A stretch of DNA of 64,000 nucleotides from Fen-1258 sp041658245 (GTDB taxonomy: Bacteria; Bacteroidota; Ignavibacteria; Ignavibacteriales; Melioribacteraceae), in NCBI GenBank assembly GCA_041658245.1, contig JBBAAM010000015.1, forward strand, positions 3,605-67,604. The letters run 5' to 3'. This document shows positions 59,114 to 64,000 of the stretch, piece by piece (positions within the stretch are counted from its first letter, which is position 1; every line of letters starts with the position of its first letter). The notes beneath the pieces were generated by a model. The model saw nothing but the letters and a program-made list of their open reading frames with translations, did no database searches and was not told where the DNA came from. The translations under genes were made by a program, and so were the position numbers.

Positions 59114-60332
59114 TTATAAACTACAGGATAGATTTGATCTTGCAATTTTTATTCCGACAGTTGTGTTGATAATTTTTGGATTGTTGGCAATTTATAGCTC
59201 AACTTTTAATCACCCTACTGCAAGTGGAAATTTTCAGAAGCAATTAATCTTTACAGTTGTAGCAATAATAGCATTCTTTATAACATTCTCTTTACCTCAA
59301 CAATTATTCAAATCTTTTGCTATACCTTTATTCTTCGCATCTTTATTTTTTCTTTTAGCTGTGCTTGTAGTTGGTAAAACAGTTTACGGCGCTAAAAGTT
59401 GGTTCGGTATCGGCGGATTCGGATTTCAACCGTCAGAACTTGCAAAACTTGGTACAATTCTAATGTTAGCATATTGGCTTACATATAAAAGCCGCGATAT
59501 AAATAATCTTTTAGATATTGGAGTAGCTCTCGCAATTGGTTTTGTACCAATCATGTTGATTATGCTTGAACCGGATATGGGTACTTCAATTGTATTTGCA
59601 ATTATTACTATATCATTAATTTTCTGGAGTGGAATAAGTTTATTTGGTTTATTCATTGTACTATCGCCGGGTTTTGTTGTGTTTGCATCTTTATTCGGAG
59701 TTTATGCTTTTGTTGCAGCACTGCTTTTGATTGTTGCCGCTTTATTCTTTTTCAAGAGAGATTTATTCAACAGCATTACGGTTTTCATAATTAATCTTTC
59801 GGCAGGTTTCTTTTTTGATTACGCATTTAAAATTCTTAAACCTCACCAGCAAAAAAGAATTGCTTCATTTCTTGATCCATCAGCCGATCCATTAGGTTCA
59901 GGTTACAATGCTCTTCAGGCAAAAGTTGCAATCGGTTCCGGCGGCTTTTTCGGAAAAGGTTTCCTGCATGGTAATCAAACTCAGCTAAGATATATTCCCC
60001 AACAATGGACTGATTTTATTTATTGTGTAATTGGAGAAGAATTTGGATTTATTGGCAGTGTACTTGTAATAGCATTATTCCTAACAATATTTTTAAGGTT
60101 ATTCAAACTTTCTGCAACTGCCAAAGATAAATTTAGTGTACTGATAATTATCGGCGTACTAACTTTATTATTCTCACACTTTGCAATCAATATAGGAATG
60201 AATCTTGGCATAACACCGGTTGTTGGATTGCCACTTCCGTTTTTAAGTTACGGAGGAAGTTCTTTACTGATAAATATGGTTATGTTGGGGATAGTGATGA
60301 ATATTTATAAGAACAGAAAACTTCATACTTGA
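59103..60332 (+). CDS. rodA: Peptidoglycan glycosyltransferase RodA
   Basis: The 409-residue SEDS polymerase has about ten helices. It includes FGLLAIYSST, KSWFGIGGFGFQPSELAKLG, LEPDMGTSIVF, GSGYNALQAKVAIGSGGFFG and the C-terminal VVGLPLPFLSYGGSSL, all conserved in the family. A TTG start at 59103 is chosen since AGGAGG at 59091-59096 is at proper distance; an ATG at 59085 lies upstream of that site. It ends the operon, with pyrF 7 bp away. Confidence 0.93.
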   Translation: MNINYKLQDRFDLAIFIPTVVLIIFGLLAIYSSTFNHPTASGNFQKQLIFTVVAIIAFFITFSLPQQLFKSFAIPLFFASLFFLLAVLVVGKTVYGAKSWFGIGGFGFQPSELAKLGTILMLAYWLTYKSRDINNLLDIGVALAIGFVPIMLIMLEPDMGTSIVFAIITISLIFWSGISLFGLFIVLSPGFVVFASLFGVYAFVAALLLIVAALFFFKRDLFNSITVFIINLSAGFFFDYAFKILKPHQQKRIASFLDPSADPLGSGYNALQAKVAIGSGGFFGKGFLHGNQTQLRYIPQQWTDFIYCVIGEEFGFIGSVLVIALFLTIFLRLFKLSATAKDKFSVLIIIGVLTLLFSHFAINIGMNLGITPVVGLPLPFLSYGGSSLLINMVMLGIVMNIYKNRKLHT

Positions 60333-60339
60333 GAATATT

Positions 60340-61140
60340 ATGACTGCACAGGAAAAACTTCAGCAAAAAATCAATCAAAGCTTGCATATATGTGTCGGAC
60401 TTGATACAGATTTCAATAAAATTCCAAAACACTTACAAAATAATTCCTCTCCAATTGTTGAGTTTAATAAGATCATTATAGAGAACACTTACAAAGAAGC
60501 AGCTGCGTACAAGATCAATTTTGCTTTTTATGAAAAAGACGGCACAAAAGGGATTGATAACTTATACAAAACATTAGAACTTATTCCGGATGACGTTTTA
60601 ACTATAGCAGATGCAAAGCGCGGTGATATAGGTAATACTTCCCAGATGTACGCTGAATCAATTTATAATCATTTCAATTTTGATTCGATAACTCTCCATC
60701 CGTATATGGGATTCGATTCATTAAGTCCATTCCTCGATTATAAAGACAAAATAAATTTTATCCTTGCTCTTACCTCTAATAAAGGGGCCGAAGATTTTGA
60801 AAAGTTAAGATTATCAGATGGAAAATATCTCTATCAAAAAGTTATAGAGAAAGTTGCTGAATGGAATAAAAATCAAAATTGTGGAATTGTTTTTGGTGCG
60901 ACAAATTCATCAGAACTTAGAGATAATATTTCTAGTTTAAAGAACTTACCTGTATTAGTGCCCGGAGTTGGTGCACAGGGAGGAAGTATTGAAGAAGTTG
61001 TTAAAATATTCAGTGAAAATAATTCAGATCAATTTCTAATTAATGTCAGTCGTTCTTTAATCTATGCCGATTCAACAATTAATTTTGCAGCAACCACTTC
61101 TAGAATAATTAAAGACTACAACTCGCTTATTAGATCCTAA
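60340..61140 (+). CDS. pyrF: Orotidine 5'-phosphate decarboxylase, type 2
   Basis: The 266-residue enzyme produces UMP. The catalytic lysine is in IADAKRGDIGNTSQMY, and the start CVGLDTDFNKIPKHL and the end VLVPGVGAQGG are typical of the long (type 2) subfamily found in Bacteroidota, Myxococcus and mycobacteria. pyrG is in the same window, not linked. It follows rodA after 7 bp and could be read through from that operon. Confidence 0.94.
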   Translation: MTAQEKLQQKINQSLHICVGLDTDFNKIPKHLQNNSSPIVEFNKIIIENTYKEAAAYKINFAFYEKDGTKGIDNLYKTLELIPDDVLTIADAKRGDIGNTSQMYAESIYNHFNFDSITLHPYMGFDSLSPFLDYKDKINFILALTSNKGAEDFEKLRLSDGKYLYQKVIEKVAEWNKNQNCGIVFGATNSSELRDNISSLKNLPVLVPGVGAQGGSIEEVVKIFSENNSDQFLINVSRSLIYADSTINFAATTSRIIKDYNSLIRS

Positions 61141-61245
61141 TCATAAAAGATTGATAGCTTTTACCAATGTATTATATTAAATTTTAATTGAAAAATGATT
61201 TAGTTGAAATGTAATCTAAAGCGCAATTCAATCCTCAATTATAAC

Positions 61246-62730
61246 ATGGGCGATAAAAATTCCATAGTTCATGAAAGCACACTTTACGAAATCTGGAAAA
61301 ATCAACATTACAACAACTCACTAAAAACTAATTCCGGCGAAGATATAACAATTCTTGACGCAGGAATTCATAATGATGAATTTGCCGGACCGGATTTCAA
61401 AAACGCACGTATCAGAATTGGCAACTTAACCTATATAGGCGATATAGAAATTGATCGTGATTATTCAGATTGGAAAGCACACGGACATCATATTGATAAC
61501 AAATATTCGAAGGTAATACTTCACGTCTCTCTGTTAAATAAAAATAAATATGGGTACGTTTATACAAGAGACGGTAGAAAAGTACCATCAATTTGTATTT
61601 CGGAATTCATTGAAAAAAATATTCTTGACGAAGTACACAAAGAACTTGAAAATATAAAGATCAGCACAACATCAAATATCAAATGCAGTAATTATATCAA
61701 CAGTATTTCCAATGAAGTTAAAGAAAAATATTTATACCAGCTTGGTGTCAACAGATTTGAAAAAAAATGTAAAAAAATATTTAATCGTCTTAAAGAACTA
61801 CAATTTATTAACGAACTGCACATCAAAGAACCTGTAATTACTTACGAACTAACATCACAATTCCAAGAAAGAAAATTCAAACATTCTGATTTCGTCTCGA
61901 AAGAAATATGGCAGCAATTATTGTATGAATTGATCTTTGAAGCTCTGGGCTATTCTAAAAATAAAAACCAAATGATGAATCTTGCTCAAGCTGCAAATAT
62001 TAAGTTTATGACAAAAATAGATTATGACGGAATACTTGTGGAGAAGTATGAAGCCGCATTATTAAATATCGGCGGATTTTTTCAAGATGCAAGTATTGCT
62101 GCTGAAGAACACACTAGAAAATATTTGGAAAAAATTTCTCTTCATTGGAATTCTATCCGTTCATTTTATGATGGTAAAATATTATCTGAAACCGACTGGC
62201 ATTTTTTCAGATTGCGGCCGCAAAACTTTCCTACAGTTAGAATAGCCGGAGGTGCTAGGATCTTAAAAGAATTACTGCATAATAATTTGATTGGAATAAT
62301 GTCAAAGAAAATAGACGAAATTCATAACCTTACAGTATTGATAAATTCTTTACGCTCGTTATTTGTAATTAAAGCAGACGGTTATTGGAAAAATCATTAT
62401 GTCTTTGATCAAACTGCAAGCGGTGAAATCAAATATTTTATCGGAGCTTCACGTGCAGATGAAATTGTTGTAAATGTTATTATACCGTTCTACTCAGTTT
62501 ATTTTGAAATATTTGGAAATGGAATCCTTTCTAAAAAAATCACAAGTATTTATAGCATCTACGAACAGCGGTCGGAAAATCAAATTATAACCGAAGTTGC
62601 AGAAGCATTGAATCTTACTGATCAGGTTAAAAGAACGGTAATGGCTCAAGGTATGATAGAACTATTTAGAAATTATTGTTCGAAGAATAAATGTTTAGAA
62701 TGTGAAATTGGGAAAGTAGTTTTTAATTAA
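61246..62730 (+). CDS. DUF2851 family protein
   Basis: From the ATG at 61246 the protein has 494 residues; a TTG at 61204 would extend it by 14 residues that lack family features. The conserved opening ESTLYEIWKNQ is followed by DAGIHNDEFAGPDFKNARI, GDIEIDRDYSDWKAHGHHID and VILHVSLL, the hallmark of DUF2851. The C terminus has a cysteine set (YCSKNKCLECEIG). The N-terminal motifs with H, E, D residues look like a PD-(D/E)xK-type nuclease core, which is an inference. Its stop is opposite that of the convergent BFN gene, overlapping by 4 bp. Confidence 0.85.
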   Translation: MGDKNSIVHESTLYEIWKNQHYNNSLKTNSGEDITILDAGIHNDEFAGPDFKNARIRIGNLTYIGDIEIDRDYSDWKAHGHHIDNKYSKVILHVSLLNKNKYGYVYTRDGRKVPSICISEFIEKNILDEVHKELENIKISTTSNIKCSNYINSISNEVKEKYLYQLGVNRFEKKCKKIFNRLKELQFINELHIKEPVITYELTSQFQERKFKHSDFVSKEIWQQLLYELIFEALGYSKNKNQMMNLAQAANIKFMTKIDYDGILVEKYEAALLNIGGFFQDASIAAEEHTRKYLEKISLHWNSIRSFYDGKILSETDWHFFRLRPQNFPTVRIAGGARILKELLHNNLIGIMSKKIDEIHNLTVLINSLRSLFVIKADGYWKNHYVFDQTASGEIKYFIGASRADEIVVNVIIPFYSVYFEIFGNGILSKKITSIYSIYEQRSENQIITEVAEALNLTDQVKRTVMAQGMIELFRNYCSKNKCLECEIGKVVFN

Positions 62731-63335
62731 TTTGTACTTCCGCCTAATTTATTTATCTCATCTCTTAATTTTGCAGCTCTCTCATAATCTTCTTTGTCAA
62801 TTGCTTCTCTAAGAAGATCTTGTAGTTGTGCTAATTTTGTCTCAGATAAATTTTTCTTAGGTCCTTTTGTTCCTGATTCGGAGGGAGGTCTAGCTGTCTC
62901 ATTGAATTCATCGTCAGAATCTTCACTTGAAGGTACAAATGCCGCTATTTTCATAACTTCTTCGGCAACATATAAGGGAGCTCCGGTTCGAACCGCAAGT
63001 GCAATTGCATCACTTGGACGGGAATCGATTTCATTTGTCATTGTTGCAATCTCAAGTTTTATTTTTGCATAAAATGTATTTTCTCTCAACTCACTAATAA
63101 TTATTTCATTAATTGTTGCCCCAAGATTATCAATAACACTTTTAAGAAGATCATGTGTCAGTGGGCGCGGGGGTTTTATTCCTTCCATTTCAAGTGCTAT
63201 TGATTGAGCTTCGTACTGACCAATAATAATGGGTAAGCGGCGAACACCAAATACTTCTTTTAGCAACAGTGCATAAGCTCCCCCGGCAGATGGACTTGCT
63301 GATAATCCTAATATTTCAACTTGTACTTTGTGCAA
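62727..63335 (-). CDS. Bifunctional nuclease (BFN/DUF151) domain with UVR motif
   Basis: The 202-residue protein has an N-terminal BFN domain (LGLSASPSAGGAYALLLKE, RRLPIIIGQYEAQSIALEME, RPLTHDLLKSV, SRPSDAIALAVRTGAPLYVAEEV) and a C-terminal UVR motif (LQDLLREAIDKEDYERAAKL and RDEIN). The first domain is related to the plant bifunctional nucleases; UVR motifs bind UvrB or ClpC-type proteins. The two are joined by a negatively charged linker. It is 8 bp after etfA on the same strand, so likely cotranscribed with it. Confidence 0.88.
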   Translation of the reverse strand: MHKVQVEILGLSASPSAGGAYALLLKEVFGVRRLPIIIGQYEAQSIALEMEGIKPPRPLTHDLLKSVIDNLGATINEIIISELRENTFYAKIKLEIATMTNEIDSRPSDAIALAVRTGAPLYVAEEVMKIAAFVPSSEDSDDEFNETARPPSESGTKGPKKNLSETKLAQLQDLLREAIDKEDYERAAKLRDEINKLGGSTN

Positions 63336-63343
63336 TTAACCTT

Positions 63344-64000
63344 CTACGATTTAATTTTTTTGATTTCTTCAATCATTGCCGGTACAACTTCAAAAATATC
63401 TCCCGCAATTCCATAATCCGCTACTTGAAAGATTGGCGCATCTTTATCTTTATTGATTGCAACAATATACTTTGAAGAACGCATTCCTGCCAAATGTTGA
63501 ATTGCGCCGGAGATTCCCAGAGCAATGTATAAATTCGGAGAAACAGTTTTGCCGGTTTGTCCAACTTGCTCGGAATGTGGGCGCCAACCTGCATCTACAA
63601 CTGCACGTGATGCACCGGATGCAGCACCAAGAACTTCTGCTAAGTCTTCAACAAGTTTGAAATGTTCCGGACCCTTCATACCACGTCCGCCGGAAACTAT
63701 GATATCTGCTTCTGCAACATCTATCTTACCTTCGGATTTTTTAATATCAACTACTCTAACATTCAAATTGGGGGAGTCAACATTAGCAACAGAAACTACT
63801 GCTTTTTTATCTGTTGGAATTCCTGGATTAAAAACATTCGGTCGAAGTGCAAAAACTTTTTTGGGAGATGTTAATTTTACTTCAATCAATGCTTTTCCGG
63901 CATAAATAGGGCGCGTTGCGATTATATCATTCGATTCACAATTTAATAAGATACAATCCATTGCAAGTCCGGAATCAATTTTGACTGCAACACGCGGGGC
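63344..64000 (-). CDS. etfA: Electron transfer flavoprotein alpha subunit (partial, C-terminal part)
   Basis: The frame is open to the window end; 218 codons plus stop are visible and the start lies outside. The FAD domain has IIVSGGRGMKGPEHF, SRAVVDAGWRPHSEQVGQTG and KTVSPNLYIALGISGAIQHL, which bind FAD, and it ends EEIKKIKS. ETF passes electrons from acyl-CoA dehydrogenases to the quinone pool. The beta subunit, usually adjacent to etfA, is not in the window. Confidence 0.93.
   Translation of the reverse strand, partial: APRVAVKIDSGLAMDCILLNCESNDIIATRPIYAGKALIEVKLTSPKKVFALRPNVFNPGIPTDKKAVVSVANVDSPNLNVRVVDIKKSEGKIDVAEADIIVSGGRGMKGPEHFKLVEDLAEVLGAASGASRAVVDAGWRPHSEQVGQTGKTVSPNLYIALGISGAIQHLAGMRSSKYIVAINKDKDAPIFQVADYGIAGDIFEVVPAMIEEIKKIKS

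Noticed and set aside
61141..61245. Possible terminator AAAAG/CTTTT after pyrF
   Set aside because: Five AT-rich pairs without a T tract are too weak to call.
1..64000. CRISPR array
   Set aside because: No regularly spaced direct repeats of CRISPR length and no cas genes were seen.
1..64000. Insertion sequence, integrase or prophage genes
   Set aside because: No transposase, integrase or phage structural protein was recognised, although tRNA fragments and restriction genes suggest past island activity.

Overview
The window is a low-GC, gene-dense stretch of chromosome from a Gram-negative bacterium of the Bacteroidota/Chlorobi group, most likely the Ignavibacteria. This is inferred from type IX secretion (T9SS) cargo tails and PorV/PorQ-like proteins, LpxH-type lipid A synthesis, an hpnCDE squalene operon, a eukaryote-type citrate synthase, promoters with a TTG-N20-TAnnTTT layout, and many TAATG start/stop overlaps with weak ribosome sites. 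No rRNA marker is present, so the phylum call is an inference.

Layout. 1-9056 is mostly housekeeping: the tail of a T9SS cargo gene, an O-methyltransferase, an Rrf2 regulator, YigZ, UvrA, an AhpD-like protein, an amidohydrolase, RdgB and a duplicated DMT-type membrane protein. 9139-10125 is a small unrecognised two-gene cassette whose second gene carries a single-base frameshift. 10317-16231 holds MenG/UbiE, a twin four-cysteine protein, a PAP2 membrane protein, RsmA, a glycosyltransferase, an outer-membrane protein and a site-2 protease. 16454-20839 is a secretion cluster: lipoprotein, propeller cargo with a T9SS tail, and two overlapping PorV/PorQ-like genes. 21541-24653 holds a FemAB/GNAT-like enzyme and two glycosyltransferases of surface polysaccharide type. 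The SRP RNA (24781-24876) is followed after 5 bp by a convergent single-chain restriction-modification gene. UvrC, GlgC, an M1 peptidase, LpxH and PBP1A follow.

36102-44086 is the most accessory part. An intact tRNA-Leu(CAG) lies between two tRNA fragments, each interrupted by a short GC-rich palindrome. Then comes a type I restriction locus, hsdM-hsdS-orf133-(hsdS tail remnant)-MNT-HEPN-hsdR. The nucleotidyltransferase/HEPN pair lies inside the locus behind two operator-like direct repeats spaced exactly 20 bp. hsdR is split by a one-base frameshift, and its end overlaps the start of hpnC.

44079-64000 returns to core functions: squalene synthesis (hpnCDE), citrate synthase, a lytic transglycosylase, CTP synthase, a TPR protein, purNH, the rod-shape operon mreBCD-mrdA-rodA, pyrF, a DUF2851 protein, a bifunctional-nuclease/UVR protein and the C-terminal part of etfA running off the end.

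The spacers hold several different palindromic repeat families, usually one per spacer. The candidate undescribed system is the MNT-HEPN pair, with its 20-bp-phased operator and the 133-residue protein, nested in the type I restriction locus beside the disrupted tRNA-Leu.
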